From the NCBI RefSeq assembly GCF_019649055.1, contig NW_026570224.1:3410001-3474000 (forward strand): 64,000 nt of DNA. Reading direction: 5' to 3'. Both the position numbers and the translations under genes were made by a program. The notes below the pieces were generated by a model. The model searched no databases, was not told the DNA's origin, and worked only from the letters and a program-made list of their open reading frames with translations. Of this stretch, positions 10,065 through 22,650 are shown one piece after another (the first letter of the stretch is position 1; the number at the start of each line of letters is the position of its first letter). This stretch comes from Paramacrobiotus metropolitanus (lineage: Eukaryota > Tardigrada > Eutardigrada > Parachela > Macrobiotidae).

Positions 10065-12886
10065 TCATGTTACAGCCTGAATGCCACCAAGAATTGTTAC
10101 ACGTCGATCGTGGTATTTTCGTGAAATTTCTTGCTCAATAAATTTTTGTACTTCCCGAGTGCCTGTGATGAGTTGCTGCAGTTCTGGATCGAGCTTCTTG
10201 CGCTCTTCCGCGGCTTCCAAACGGTGAATCTTGAAAGACTCAGCTCGATCTTCCATGCGCCTAGCCAAAGTTAGCTTGTGCTCCAGCTGTTTCGTCAGGC
10301 GTTCTAAAAACCTGTAAGAAAACGATACTCTTAAAACCGTCAGGGAAAACAATTTCCATATACATACTGTACAACTACAAAGTTAAAATGCAAATTTCAT
10401 TCGTTGTAAAACTGATATGCGAAAACAAGCGCAATGTTTCAAACAAAGGCGTACGTGGTAGAGTCGTGCAGTTTGCAAAGCGACTGCAATCGGTGGTCGT
10501 TCAGCAAATCCAAAATTTCCTGGACACTGCCAATATGCTGTTGCACAGTCCTCTTATCGCCAAAAAGGACCGAATCAGCCAACGTTTGCAAATTCAAAAA
10601 AGATGATGCCATATGTTCTGTAGTCTGCTCTTCCAGTCTTCGTTGCAGAAACGCTAACAGCTCGTGCAATTCGTTGGTCATCTGAATTCTCGTTTCAGGA
10701 TTATCAAGGACACTCCGCTTGGCAAAATCTGAAAAATCGACCAGTTTAGAATTTACGATTCTGAAACAAACAAGCTGCATGTATCCGTTAGTCAAGAATT
10801 GTCTCCAACCAATATTTCTTACGGGGAGCGTACGTAACAGTACTGTACTCAGAGCAACAAGTTTTAGGCAAACCCACATTGACATGCGACAGACATTAAA
10901 TTTATCATAAAATATTTATTTTCTATAGCAGCCAGGATTTCATACGACTAACAGTTCATAAGTCGCACGAAAACGTAGGTTTAATTTAAAATATTATACT
11001 ACATTTGAGATCCGAATATTTCGACGTTAACATATAGTAAGTAAATTCAGAGGCTACGTAGCAAACAAAAAACTTTTAGCCCAGCTCGAAATGTACATGT
11101 ACAAAATGTCGCTAACCCAACTCACCACACGAATCTTCCACCGTTATGCTGATATCATCGTTTCCTAAATCCCAGTCAACTTCGTTGTCACCTTCCGGTT
11201 CCTCAATATTAAAATCAATAACATCGGCCACATCGGATTTATTGAGTTCATTAAGATGATCGGCAATCGTATCGTTCAAATTAACGTCCAGCGAAAAACG
11301 GCTGGATTCTCTGTCCTCCTCGGTAACAGCGGGAAGGGCAGTGTCCATCACCGCAATATTAGCCACAGTGTCTTCCAAATGTGGCTGCTCCGTCAAAGGA
11401 TACGGTTGATTACCGTACTTCATAAGATGGTGAACAAGTGGAAACAGGTCTGAACCAGTCTGCTCTTCTTTTGTACTGCTATAAAGTAGAAAAAATATAC
11501 TCTGGATAGATTATGCAATTAAAGAGTATTTGGAAAGTCGTACTTAAACAACTCAGAAGCAAACTAAAACACTAACACTAACTAACCGCTCTAATAAATT
11601 TCACTATATATTTACAATTTCTTGTTTCGGCGAAGGAATGACTTACCCTTTGTGGATTGCGGCAATAAATTCTTCAACATTTTTACACAACGGCTGCAGA
11701 ATAACCGATCGCGAGGAAATGCTGTCGTACATTTGTGGCAACACTTTAGCGCCTAGCAGAAGTTCTTCCATCACATTCCGTCCCTGGAAAATCAATAATC
11801 TATTTGTGTTCAAGAGTGTGCGAAAACGGAAGCCCCCGTAAAAGAAAACGAATTTGGTATTAGATACCAGACCACTTCCTAACACACTACGTACTTCTAT
11901 TCCCAATACTTCACATTCTTTGCGATACTGATCATGGAATTCCGCAGCATTTCTAGCAGCATCTTCTGATTTCTTCCCATACTCGGTAACAGATTGGTCC
12001 AGTTTGTGCATTTGTTTCTTGATAAATGGAATGTCGTACGTTATGTTGCGATATATGACTTGACCCAATTCCGCTAAAAATGCAATAATAACATTCAAAA
12101 AAATGCATAAAAAATAAAGTATTAGTGTGGAAACTGCAAAAACATAAGTAACAAATTAGATTTTTCATAGCGAGGCAATTATGGTACTACAGTCTGCAAA
12201 GCCTCTCAAATCTCCGCAAATTTTTGTAACAGCACTTAGACTTTACTGTTTGCTACATTCCAGTGATTTCAATGACGCTTTATACAGAACTGTACCAAGA
12301 TATGTGTTGTCTTTCTCATAGAGCTTCATAACTTCGTTCAGGTCCTTCATCAACGGAGACTGGTATTGGCCCAACAAATTTTTGGCTCCAAGTGGCGATT
12401 CATTCAGTAGTTCAAAAATCTTTTTACAATGGACGTACAGAAGATCTACGAGTACCGAAAATGTAGTAAAATTAACACCGAACGCCAACCCTTGATATCC
12501 GCAGACAAGCATCAGACAGGTAGAATTTAATGATTACGAAGCGCCGTCGAAAGAAAACGAGACTCATACCCGAGGCTGTAGTGGGAAGTTCAGCAGTTGA
12601 CAATATACTCTGTATATTTCCATCTTCCTGCAGTTTCGGGAATAACGAAGCCAGCTTCTCCCGGACAGCCGTAAGGCTCGCATGCCAGTCCCTGGTGCAG
12701 TGTCGCCGACTGATGAGCCATTCTGTAATAGGCAAAACTTAGAACCAGGCAGCGAAATCAAACAGTCCGAAACTCGTGGAGATTAGGTGGAGTAGCGTTC
12801 AGTCTTGCGCCTAGCGTACTGTTCGTACCTAACAGCTGTCCCAAATGGATGTCTATTGGAATGTGGCGAGAGCTGTCGGAAGCCAT
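10065..12886 (-). CDS. CDK5RAP3: CDK5 regulatory subunit-associated protein 3 (UFM1 ligase adaptor)
   Basis: Eight exons: 12886-12829, 12722-12570, 12445-12296, 12073-11895, 11783-11647, 11478-11126, 10728-10455, 10311-10065. All are in phase, giving 516 residues; human has 506. The product is the adaptor of the UFL1-DDRGK1 ligase that attaches UFM1 to ribosomes at the ER and links to ER-phagy. Supporting sequence: N-terminal HIPIDIHLGQLLEWLISRRHC, then GAKNLLGQYQSPLMKDL and KLYEKDNTYL, the acidic central segment with VIDFN and VDWDL resembling the human shuffled Atg8/UFM1-interacting motifs (IDWGDF type), and the C-terminal FIEQEISRKYHDRRVTILGG. The start in exon 1 is fixed by PIDIH, conserved at the human N-terminus. 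No lesion was seen. Confidence 0.93.
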
Positions 12887-13868
12887 GGGAGATCTCAGTA
12901 CAAATTTTCCCAGTCAGTACTTTAAATCAGGTACGTACTTAAATCAAGTCAAAAGCATTAATGATAATAAGAACTGTCCTGAATTTCTGTGCGTGCAGTT
13001 TAAAAAATTTAAAAAATACAGTAAACAGTAATGAAACTACTTTGGCTGTTGGCACTTGGCACCATGTTTGTATAGTACGTGTGCGTGCTGTACGTCCTAC
13101 GTTGCACGCATACGTCACTGCGTCGGTCGCGCACCGTCTGTAAAATAGGTAAGTACTGTAACTGAACTTTTTCGAAGAATACCCTGTGAGATCTTCTAAC
13201 TTATAATTCTCCATAGACCAGCTGTAACTGGTTTTTATAAGTTTTAAATGACAGAACCTGATCAAAGTTTCAACAATGATAGCCTACAAATACGTCAGAA
13301 ATTTGAAAGAAACATCATGGAGGAATAATGGGATAGGAATTGTGTTGTGTCAAGCCGGAACTCTCCCTATAAGAACGAGACAAACCCATACCGATTGCAA
13401 GCCTGATTTCCGGCGCTCCGATGCTAATCTTTGGACCAAAAAGGTTATTTTAACAGTAGTCAAAATCCACTAAATATGGAAAAGAAAAGGAGAAAAGAGG
13501 TAACGGACAAGAATAGCCGGTTAGGGAATTGTTACTACCGCTTGTCATACATACGGACTCCATGGGTGACAGTTCCATACACAATGCTCTACTTACCGGT
13601 GCGAATGACCAACTGCATGCTGCCACACCACAAGAAGTGACCACTCACGGCAAGTCAAATCGTGTTGCAGCTAATACATTCACATTAGGTGCTTGTGCTT
13701 ACGCGAAAGATTGTGATTTTACCGTTTTCAACTTAAAGAGCTCGCATTCGAAGAAATTAAGAATTCAGTGATACATATATATATGTAATTAGATTCTGAA
13801 CGGCGTTTTTAGTTATCTTTTTAATTATAAACGTTTCAATACGCGGCACGCTTGGCTTACATTCCAGT
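12887..13868. other. Divergent intergenic/promoter region
   Basis: About 1 kb between the diverging starts of CDK5RAP3 (-) and the single-exon gene at 13869 (+). Short open frames on both strands at 12939-13771 lack domains and overlap one another. A TATA-like run (TACATATATATATG) at about 13771-13784 lies roughly 90 bases upstream of the 13869 start and may serve it. Confidence 0.45.
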
Positions 13869-14414
13869 ATGTCTGACCGTCCGTTTACCATAACCGAGAT
13901 GGGCGATCTGCAGACTGATGAGGATCTTCAGCATGCGAAAGAATCTCCCGTTATTCAGTACAAACAGGCGCTTCAAGCTCCGTTATCTCGGGATCCTCTC
14001 GCTCGATTGCATCGCGGACCGTTTGCTCATATGATCCCTTCGCGAAAATATGAAGGAGACTACGAAGGAGAGCGTGTTAACTTCGATGACGAATTTCTGG
14101 ACAACGGTTTGCAGGACGGGGTGGAATATGGTTCGACTTCGACCAAGACGCACCTGCCAGGTCCGGATCAGAATTCGTCGATGAATAACCTTTTTTCGCC
14201 ACAGATGAGTCCGGAATATGTCGAGCAGCATAAATTGGGATATATGAGAGATTTCGAAGAAATGGATGGGTTGGCTGTAACACGGGACGTCAGGAACGAG
14301 AACCATGCATATCGACTGCATGAACATGCAAGTCCGAACGCGGAACCGGAAGTTCAAAAAGAGAACCAGAAAGTCAGCTTCGGCGCGAAAATCCTTAATT
14401 TCCTGCACTGGTAG
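13869..14414 (+). CDS. Single-exon hydrophilic disordered protein, unidentified
   Basis: One uninterrupted exon of 181 residues, unusual here because nearly all neighbours are multi-exon. The protein is acidic and polar, rich in Asp, Glu, Asn, Gln, Gly and Pro, with few hydrophobics except a short amphipathic C-terminus (VSFGAKILNFLHW). No signal peptide, no cysteine and no recognisable domain. Such composition predicts intrinsic disorder. Tardigrades have several lineage-restricted disordered stress proteins (CAHS, Dsup, LEA types), but this lacks the CAHS helical repeats and the basic Ser/Ala-rich Dsup character, so no link is claimed. An ATG-ACC-rich shadow frame on the minus strand at 13983-14408 has biased, non-protein-like content. 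Coding status rests on length and composition. Confidence 0.6.
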   Translation: MSDRPFTITEMGDLQTDEDLQHAKESPVIQYKQALQAPLSRDPLARLHRGPFAHMIPSRKYEGDYEGERVNFDDEFLDNGLQDGVEYGSTSTKTHLPGPDQNSSMNNLFSPQMSPEYVEQHKLGYMRDFEEMDGLAVTRDVRNENHAYRLHEHASPNAEPEVQKENQKVSFGAKILNFLHW

Positions 14415-15721
14415 TGGTAATTATTCGGCATATTTCTTAAACTGCATGCGGTTTCATTCTGGATTGCGTACTTGTACTTTCAGGAAGCAATTGTTTTTAT
14501 CATCACTGCCATGATGGAATGCATGTTTTTCTTAAGGATGCGTTTGTCTGTTTTTTTTTGTATGATGGTGGTACATTTTGAAGTATTCATTTTCAGTATT
14601 TACACTCACTTATGCATGTGCAGTGCGCCGAAGTTTTAGGTTGATTGAATTTAGCACGAATACTGTACAGTTAGTTCTGTGTTATGTGGAGAATAGTTTT
14701 TCAGCTATTGTTTTTCAAGTAAAAATGTCAGTCTTGGTTGCCTGCATTCGGAACGTCAATGATATCACAAAAAGAAAACCGTAAATAGATTTATAATTTT
14801 CATATAGCTTAAACACTGATTCCACCGACTGCATCACCACAGAAATTCCTGGGATGTTGAAAGTCCTCTGCCAGCTGCTGACTGGTCATTATTGCTGCAT
14901 ATTGTATTGCACATCCAGCAGTCTTGCTTCCGGCTTATTTATAAACCCTTCGAAAGCGTTAACGCTAATCTTTAGAGAAAAACAAGACTTCTGATTTTTT
15001 TTATTAAGAGGAGAATGATTATCAGTGGTTTCAGCGTTGCAAGCCAAAGGTATTGTACACATGGACATAAAAATGAAGAGTCTGGATTGGCGTGCACGCC
15101 GTGCAGTACAGTAGACAGTGACACCGAGTGGAGGCTGTAGCCATGCCGCTAGTCTCACACTGGAAGTACGTGGTGGTACCATCACCCCGGCCTGTCGCCG
15201 TGTCCGGTCGGTCGTTCACGCAAATGAACCCGACTTAGTAATTATTCTGACAATTTTGGCTGCCATACAGAACGTTCATGAGGGTCTGCTGGGATACTTC
15301 TACTGACCATGTTCTTGGTAGAATCGGGTAAATATGTAAATACTACATCTCTTGTGCACATTCTTACATGCACCCGTGCTCGGTTTATGACCTCAAGCTT
15401 ATTAACAAAGCTCAAAGCTGCGGCAGGCTGGGAACTGGACTTAAATGTGACTAAAATCTAAATCGCTTACTTCGCCCATAAACAAGTACGGACAATGAGG
15501 ACTACTTACATAGTCGCGTAAAAGTTTTAGTCGAATCAGTTGCTCACAAGTCAGAAATGATACCATTCGGATAGATGTTAAGAAAGACAAAACTGCCAGA
15601 AGGTGATGAATCTGCGCAAAAAAATTAGCGCAATACTCAGCTATTTGCAGTTTCAACTCGGCCAATAAAAATCTGGCCGCTGTTGTCAAGAGCGGCGATA
15701 TTCATCACGCTGGAAAACTCG
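14415..15721. other. Intergenic, nothing firm
   Basis: About 1.3 kb between the 3' end of the single-exon gene and the 3' end of ATRIP. Open frames at 14889-15306 and 15441-15689 were inspected; none shows a domain or consistent exon structure. Part may be untranslated region. Confidence 0.4.
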
Positions 15722-18700
15722 TCACGGTAGCTCTTCCAAGCCTTGCAAACTTTTCGCAAAGTCCCCACAGGCCACAGCTACAGTTAATGAGATCGATTCA
15801 GTTAATCGGTATCCATGACTGGACACAGTCTTAGTCTTTTATTGTTCCGGGACGTTTTCTTTGGCTCGTGTTTAGGATACTCGAGGTAAAACCGTGTAAG
15901 CATCTCGCCTACAACAACAAAACTAGTTAAAACCGAGAGTCTAGACTTCAGAAATCGTTGACGTAATTTCGGTGCGCTATCTTTCTATTTTACTGTTCTT
16001 CTACAACCACTACTGGTAGTAATATTATAGTTTTTCCGAAAGCCAGAACCTTACCGAAATCCTCATCGTATTCATACAGGTGTTCGTCGTGCAGTACCAC
16101 TACAATGGCCTGGACAAACTGTTCCACGTATGAAAAATATTTGTTCCATATTCGGTGCTTCTGTTTTCTCTTCAAGGCAAACAACCACATGACTGATTTG
16201 GTAACAAACTGCTGCACGTTCGCAGGGACTTCCAAATCCGGAATGTACATTCGAGAAGACTGAATCAAACAGACATAGGCATGCAGGAGCTCCGTCAACT
16301 GCCACGCCAGCTGCAATACACAAAAATTTCATGTATAAATAGTGCATCGTGCCCTTGTGATAGATTTAAAAATTGCGAGAATTGGGCAGGCGGTTAAAGG
16401 ATGCTACGGGAGAACGACGCTCTTACGAGTTTCTGCTACAGCGTATTAGCATTGAAATACAGCGGTGGAATGCGCTGTCCGTGACTTCAACTGTACCGCG
16501 TTCTGATGGTTTTAACGCTGTTTACTTTGTTTTATGATGTTGATGCTTAAAACTTCTGAACGATAAGCAAACCAATAAAATCTATAAACCTTGATTTAAA
16601 AATTTTATCGTAAGAGATGCAGAGCAATACGGAACCACAACTTGCAATTTCCCCTACAACAGTTAAACTCAACACGGTCAAAAGTGCAAATAATCAAGTG
16701 AGCATTGAGCACTTACAAATATAGCTATAAATAACGGCTGTTCGTTATTACAAAGTCGGGGACTTTTCAATCAATCACGCACCGGTTCAGTACAATGTCG
16801 TTTCTTTTGGCAGACAAGGGAGCAGATTTCGGCATCATCGCTCATCAATATTTCCAAAAGAAGATCGATCAGCTGAATATGCAGATCACACCCGGTCAGC
16901 AGTTCTTGCTTGTCCGTGGTAAGAAACACATTGTAATACAGCCGAAGAAGGATACATGTATCTAGAAAAATCAGTTTGTTAAGCCAAAATTTACGTCATG
17001 TTAGAGCCACAACATCATACCAATATCCTTTGAGCACCAAGTGATGACAAACGGCTTAAATTTCACAGAAGCCAAAAGTAACTCCAGTACCGGCGCAAGG
17101 AGATATTCCTCAGTTTCCGCCATGGCCACGTAGTTCAGAACCACTTCATTCTCCGGAAGCCGTTCTGCACTATACAAAGTTATCCCATAAAGACATAAAA
17201 ATGATATAGTGCTATTTCCAGCTGTGACCGGCACGTCCACTCACACTATTCGTCCTTCCTTGCTGTAAACGTCTACGATGTCCGCTAAGACAGTCACCAC
17301 TAAACATGACAATCTCATGATGTCGTACTCAAATATCTGCAACAGAACTGATTGAGAAACACAATGCAAAATTTGAATAACAAAGAAAAATATCTTTCTG
17401 TACCTTAAACTGTAGAGGATCCATAAGCATCAGCATGAGATCCAGAATTGAGGTAGATCTTAGAATCTCGGGGAATTTCATAAAGCGAATTATCATCTGT
17501 TCTTGTGCAGCCTGACCAATTCCATAACCGGATGTAATATGATACGCAATCCAGTCACCATGGAGGCTCTTGCGGCGGTCCCTTCCGTGGCTTTTTAGAG
17601 AAAGAAACGAAGTAATCGGCTCATTATCTAAAATATAAAACGTTTACAAGCTACCTTACTTTTGCAGTAAAGTAATTATCTACCAAGTAATGAAAACTAT
17701 ACTCATAAAAAAGTCGTACACATAACAAAAGGATAGATAACAATACCAATTACTCAAGAAAGCATCCATCCTTACCAGCACATTCGGAAGTTTTATCCGG
17801 ACTATCGGCCATTTTTGGGATTTTACCTCCATGAGCCCCTTCACCACATGGAGTATGTTGCACGTACAATTTGTGCAACTCCGGAAAATTCTCCAAAAGT
17901 TTTCGTAGTATCACCAATGCCACCTTGCAGTTATGTTCCATCGCTTTCAGATACTGCACCGTTACGCTAGATAAACTGCGCAAAACTTTCAGGGCATACT
18001 CCAAAAGCGTCATCTTACCACACACAATACTTATTTCCTCCAGAACATACACCGAACAACCGCGAATGAGTTGATTATGGAACCAGCATAGGTTATACAG
18101 GAGACCGACATATTGCCGCACATGCTCGCCGGCAGCAGACACCAACGCACTCAACAAAAATTCATAGCAAATCTCCGGGCTTTCGATGTGCAGTGCTGCA
18201 TTTGACTCCATGAATAAATGCAATGCATCGGCAGCAACGAGATGCGTGGGCCATGTATTCTGAGATCCCTGCTTCCAGATTGTCTTAATTCCGTCCTTTA
18301 GTTCATTCCTAGATATCGTAAGATTTTCCTCTGCTACAGGCACATATTCCTTTCGGTTGTTAAATTTAATTGAGGATGTCAGTGTAAATTTTGGAAATGG
18401 ATTAATCAGCACGGATGTACTGAGACGCTCGTCCACTTCCAATCGACAATCATTCAGATCAGCCAGGAACTCAGAAAGTCGCGCCATTCTCTCAGATCTC
18501 ATTGAATATAAATCATCACACTGTGGAACCGGGACCGGATCAGATACCGCAGACTTTCCCGCGACAGAGAGCTGCGAGAAATCAGTCTGCACTTCCGCTG
18601 AGACAGTTTGTACGGGCGATTCGGCCATCTCTGCATATGAGCGCTTACACGATTTCTTTCTGGCAGAGCCGCCATGGAAAGGCCAATTAGTTTGAAATCC

Positions 18701-20088
18701 ACCATTTTCGTGTTGTTCCAGTTGGTCGGTAGGACGCTTGCGACCAGCTCCTATCACATCTGAAGCCGATGCCTCATGAACGTTTTTCTGCATTTCCAGT
18801 CGGTGCAACTGGTCTGTCATTTTAAAAAGATCCTGATCCTGAAAAATGGTTTGATTCGCAAAATAACTTCGGTCATATTAACTCACTCTAAAGTCAAGCC
18901 AAAATTGAGCTTATTTTTCAAACTTCTTCAGTCTAACTCACTTTTGAGTAATGATCACGTCAGTTTTCTAACCTTGAAATTAATGTCTGCTTCACATCTT
19001 TTCTTCACAAGCGCCAGCTCACTCTCCAAATCGGTTTCTCGTTGCTTTGCAGATAGAATAATTTCCTGTTTCTCTTTGCCGTGGTTGCTAATTTCGGTTT
19101 CTTTTTCGGAAAGTTTCTCCCGGAGTATCTTTGTTTCACCAGTTTTAGTCCGCAGCTGCAAAATTTGCTTACTAAATTCAATCAGAATTTTAAAATAATG
19201 CACACAATCCACAAAACAACACATTCATTAAGCGTATAACAAAAATATCCGAAATCTGCAATTTTAAAATAAGTCACGCCAAGAAAACTGGCAAACTTTC
19301 TTGGCTTTTCTATTCTCAGCTTTCCGCGTAAATTTTTTATTTCGGATTTTCATCTGAGAAACTGCTAAGCTTACCTCTGCCTTCAGCTGATCAATCTGTT
19401 TTTGTAAATCCGCAACACTTTCACCTTCCAAGGGTTGAGCACCAGATGACACGGCTGAGCTGATGCTTACAAAGCTGGCAACCGGACTCACAGCTGGCAA
19501 CTGGGTCCCCAAAAGGGATTTGCGAAGGCGGGGGTCGCACAGCTTGGCCACTAGCACAGTGAACGGCTACGGCCGGTTTGGAATAAGTTGGAATATTCCT
19601 CCCACTGCTCTTTGAGCAGGAACCATTTGACTAGGCGCAAACGGGTAGGAGCTTCTCAGATTGTTCAGCTGCGTGCCCATAGGAGCACGGAAACTTTTCT
19701 GGGATGGGGCAGGATAATGGGGCTGGTTGGGCCGTGGAATTGGTGCTGCTGGTCGCTGTGTACCGCGTGGTGCGGGAAGCATTGGTCGTGGAACAGATGC
19801 ATTAACGGAGGGGGCATTACTAGGCATTGGTAGGTTGGAACGAGAAGGCCCACGCTGGAGGGGCTGCACGGGGCGCACGCTTGAAGCAGGGGCATTGTTT
19901 GGCAATGGCGCAACGGGGATGTTTTCAGTTTGTGAGGTTAGTTCGAAATTGTCGGCCAGCGACGCGAACAGCTCATCATCACCATCACCCCAATCCGAGT
20001 CCGATGAGGTCTTTTTTCGAGGTGGGTTCCTGGCGGAGGCTGCATTTCCAATCAGGATGGGTCGCTGCATCGGCCCTGACAGCGCCAT
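15722..20088 (-). CDS. ATRIP: ATR-interacting protein (ATRIP)-like checkpoint protein
   Basis: Exons 20088-19375, 19155-18973, 18838-17776, 17627-17404, 17336-17245, 17169-17021, 16961-16783, 16310-16055, 15777-15722; phase is kept throughout, ~950-970 residues. ATRIP brings ATR kinase to RPA-coated single-stranded DNA. Supporting order: N-terminal acidic motif WGDGDDELFASLADNFE resembling the RPA-binding motif of human ATRIP; Pro/Asn-rich linker; coiled coil (VADLQKQIDQLKAE to RCEADINFKDQDLFKMTDQL); then HEAT-like helices ending in a segment patterned like the human C-terminus (ILLRLYYNVFLTTDKQELL, FVTKSVMWLFALKRKQKHR). Exon 1 carries an in-frame TAG at about 19567-19569. It may lie in a 57-base GT-AG intron (about 19624-19568, in frame), be an error, or mark two genes. 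Similarity is by pattern and domain order, so the name is probable, not certain. Confidence 0.68.
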
Positions 20089-20327
20089 TGCCTTACAGGG
20101 GACGATGCGGAGAATCACATTTAGAATCAGAAATGGCCAAATAAAAAAATTCTAATAGATAACTCCAAAAGACAAAGTCAAGAGAGCAAACGCTATTGCA
20201 AACTCTAATCAGTGAGCCAATGCTGTCAGTGAGATCCACAAGGACCACAACAGGTGCCCCCTGAAATTTAACTGATTTTAAGTAGTAACTAACAGATATC
20301 TAAATTTAACATACTAGCTCGCACGTT

Positions 20328-20446
20328 ATAAATTCATAATCATAAAATCACAGAAAAGAGAACGGTTGGAAGAAAGGTTCCGTCACTTTCGTACGCTCCT
20401 AATTTCATACTCATAACTCACAATGAGATTATGATTATGAATTTAT
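20328..20446. repeat. 18-bp perfect inverted repeat, 83-base spacer
   Basis: ATAAATTCATAATCATAA at 20328-20345 is exactly reverse-complemented at 20429-20446. It lies about 240 bases upstream of the ATRIP start. It could be a cruciform or a small foldback element; no target-site duplication was recognised. Confidence 0.75.
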
Positions 20447-22268
20447 GACTGAACTACGAAGTCGGATTCAAGTGGCAGCAGACAAAAGAGCCGGTGACAC
20501 CAATTCAGCTTGCCGCTATTGGCAAAGCGCCATCTGCATTCTGCACAGTGAAAATACTCGTAGAACGGAAAAGTAATAATTTGTTTTTGCTTTCTCAGCT
20601 CTGCTTGTGTGTTCCATATTTTTGCCCTCCTAATAATGAAAATTGATAACTTCGTAATTTGCATATATATTTCGAGGCAAAAGCCGCAAAGATGAACATT
20701 ACTAATCGAGGCATTATTGCTCTCCATCAGGCATCAGCAGTAGGCCGAACACAGCAAAAATTTAATATTTCCTCTGGTAGTAGCCAGAACTGGAACATCT
20801 TATGACTTACATATTTTTAAAATGCAATAAGTGCAACAACATGATTCATCGGCTATTCGAAGTTTGTATCGTAAGGTCATGACGGTACATCTGACATCAT
20901 CATAACTCTTATTAATAAATTTCTTCGCTAACTGCCAAGATATGGTTGTCTTACTCACTGCTTTACATTTCCTTGGCTAAAAAAGTGAAAGCATGCCTTA
21001 CGGTTAAACTTGAACTTTAGCGGGGTGCACGATGGCATTGGTCTAGCCGCGTAGCCGCCATTATTAATTATTACCTACGTATTTATGATTTTCAGACAGT
21101 TTTATTCAACTTTTACAGTACGTGTTTTTTAATTTGAACATTAATGTAAAAGCATAAAGAACAAAAATATTAAAAGTTAAAACAGAATACGAGCATTCTC
21201 TATATCTATTTTTACAACCGTACATTTTTTACGTCGGTCTGCACACAGATGCAGACTTAACACTACTATGAAAAGAAGAAGACTAGTCTTCACATAGGAA
21301 TAGTGTTAATGTCTTGTTTTTGGTTTGTCTATGGAGGTTCGTAACCAAAATGTTACACGCCTTTGATTCGCCCATTTTAGGGGAGTGGTTTAGTATTTTC
21401 CGGAGGGCAAAACCCTGCAGAGTGCAGTGAGTTATGCATACATAAACATACTGTATACGTATAATACAAAGACTGTAAGTATATACGGCTTGCTTTTGAA
21501 CGGTTAATACCTTGTAAGAGGATAGTTTAGCATTGCTGGCAGTGTAACTGTGCAACCATCCACAGTTGTTGGTTTAGTTACTTAAGTAAGCCGCTGACCG
21601 CTGGTTGTGCTCCACACTCCATCGACTTGAACGCTAGCTTTGAGTGTTATCGACTCATTCAATTTCGCTGAATCTCCCAAGCATGGACTTTGTAAGGATA
21701 TTAGCAATTACATTTAACGCAAAAGCCAAAAACATTTAACGCACACATGCACAAAGATACAGGATCAGAAATTTAGCAAATTTTCTAGTTTAGAATTTGC
21801 CTTTTCATTTGAAACCGGTCAAGGGAAAATTCTGATTGCCGGTTCACAAGCATCACAGAAACTGAAGGCGGCGGCTGTGGAGTAAAACGTACAAAATCGA
21901 TTTTCAATTCTTATCACTTACTCAAAATGAACTTAAACGTTTCATAAGCGCGATTCCGAATGTACAGAAATTTCTTGGCAGCGACAAAAGTTATCACAGA
22001 AAGCTAATTTTTGAAGTTGGTTTGTTTTAAACAGTGACTGATCGAGCCACACGAGTAGGAGTTATCTTGCAAGCCCGAGAGAAACAACCAGCCGTGAGAA
22101 TCTGTATTAAACCGTCGCGTGTTTGCGATTGCATCAGTTACAGTGCACCTGTTAACATGTTTTTTCAAAATATCTATTTTTTAATTTTGGCTTAATCCAC
22201 GCCTAAGGGGCTAATTCACTAATTCAGGCAGGAAATGGGTGCTAGAATGAGCACATTCTCATTCCAGC

Positions 22269-22650
22269 AGCACGATGCTGGAATGAAAATCTTCGAAAAT
22301 TCGTAACTTTGTTATTTTCCGTGCTGAATTTTTTGTATGCGCTTAAAAAATATATAATATATACTATTAGGAAGAATAACTGATTTTCTGGTTTGGTCTC
22401 AAGGTTTGCACTCAGAGCATACGTGCTTAGCATAGCCGCCTGTGAGAAATCTCGAATGAGTCTTCCATAAACAGGTACTTATATTAACAGCGAAGGCTGC
22501 CAGTGAATATCCCGAAAAGAAAAACGAAGAATCAGTTGTTTTGCCTAACGGTATGCGTTATATTGTATTTTTTAAGCTTATACAAAGGAATTTAACACTA
22601 ATATTAACAAAATTACGAATTTTTGAAGATTTTCATTCCAGCAGCGTGCT
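22269..22650. mobile_element. MITE-like foldback element with ~120-bp diverged inverted repeats
   Basis: The left arm (about 22269-22387) reads AGCACGATGCTGGAATG, then AAAATCTTCGAAAATTCGTA, GCTTAAAAAATA and later AACTGATT. The reverse complement of 22528-22650 shows the same blocks in the same order (AGCACGCTGCTGGAATG, AAAATCTTCAAAAATTCGTA, GCTTAAAAAATA, AACTGATT). The arms are clearly homologous but diverged, with small indels. They flank a ~140-base centre without coding capacity, for a total of about 380 bp. The outer end also contains a 10-bp palindrome (CATTCCAGCA / TGCTGGAATG, 22260-22285). This structure fits a non-autonomous foldback or MITE; no transposase is present. Confidence 0.7.

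Noticed and set aside
15441-15689. 82-codon minus-strand frame considered as a final ATRIP exon
   Set aside because: Correct splice phase places the ATRIP stop at 15722; this frame is in the wrong phase and has no domain.
19588-20155. Plus-strand frames of 81-142 codons rich in Gly/Arg/Trp
   Set aside because: Antisense of the Pro/Asn/Arg-rich ATRIP N-terminus, which explains their odd composition.
20443-20727. Possible small zinc-binding protein with two CxxC pairs (-)
   Set aside because: Spacing fits no known finger, no flanking exons found, and the middle is A+T-rich with chance-like content.
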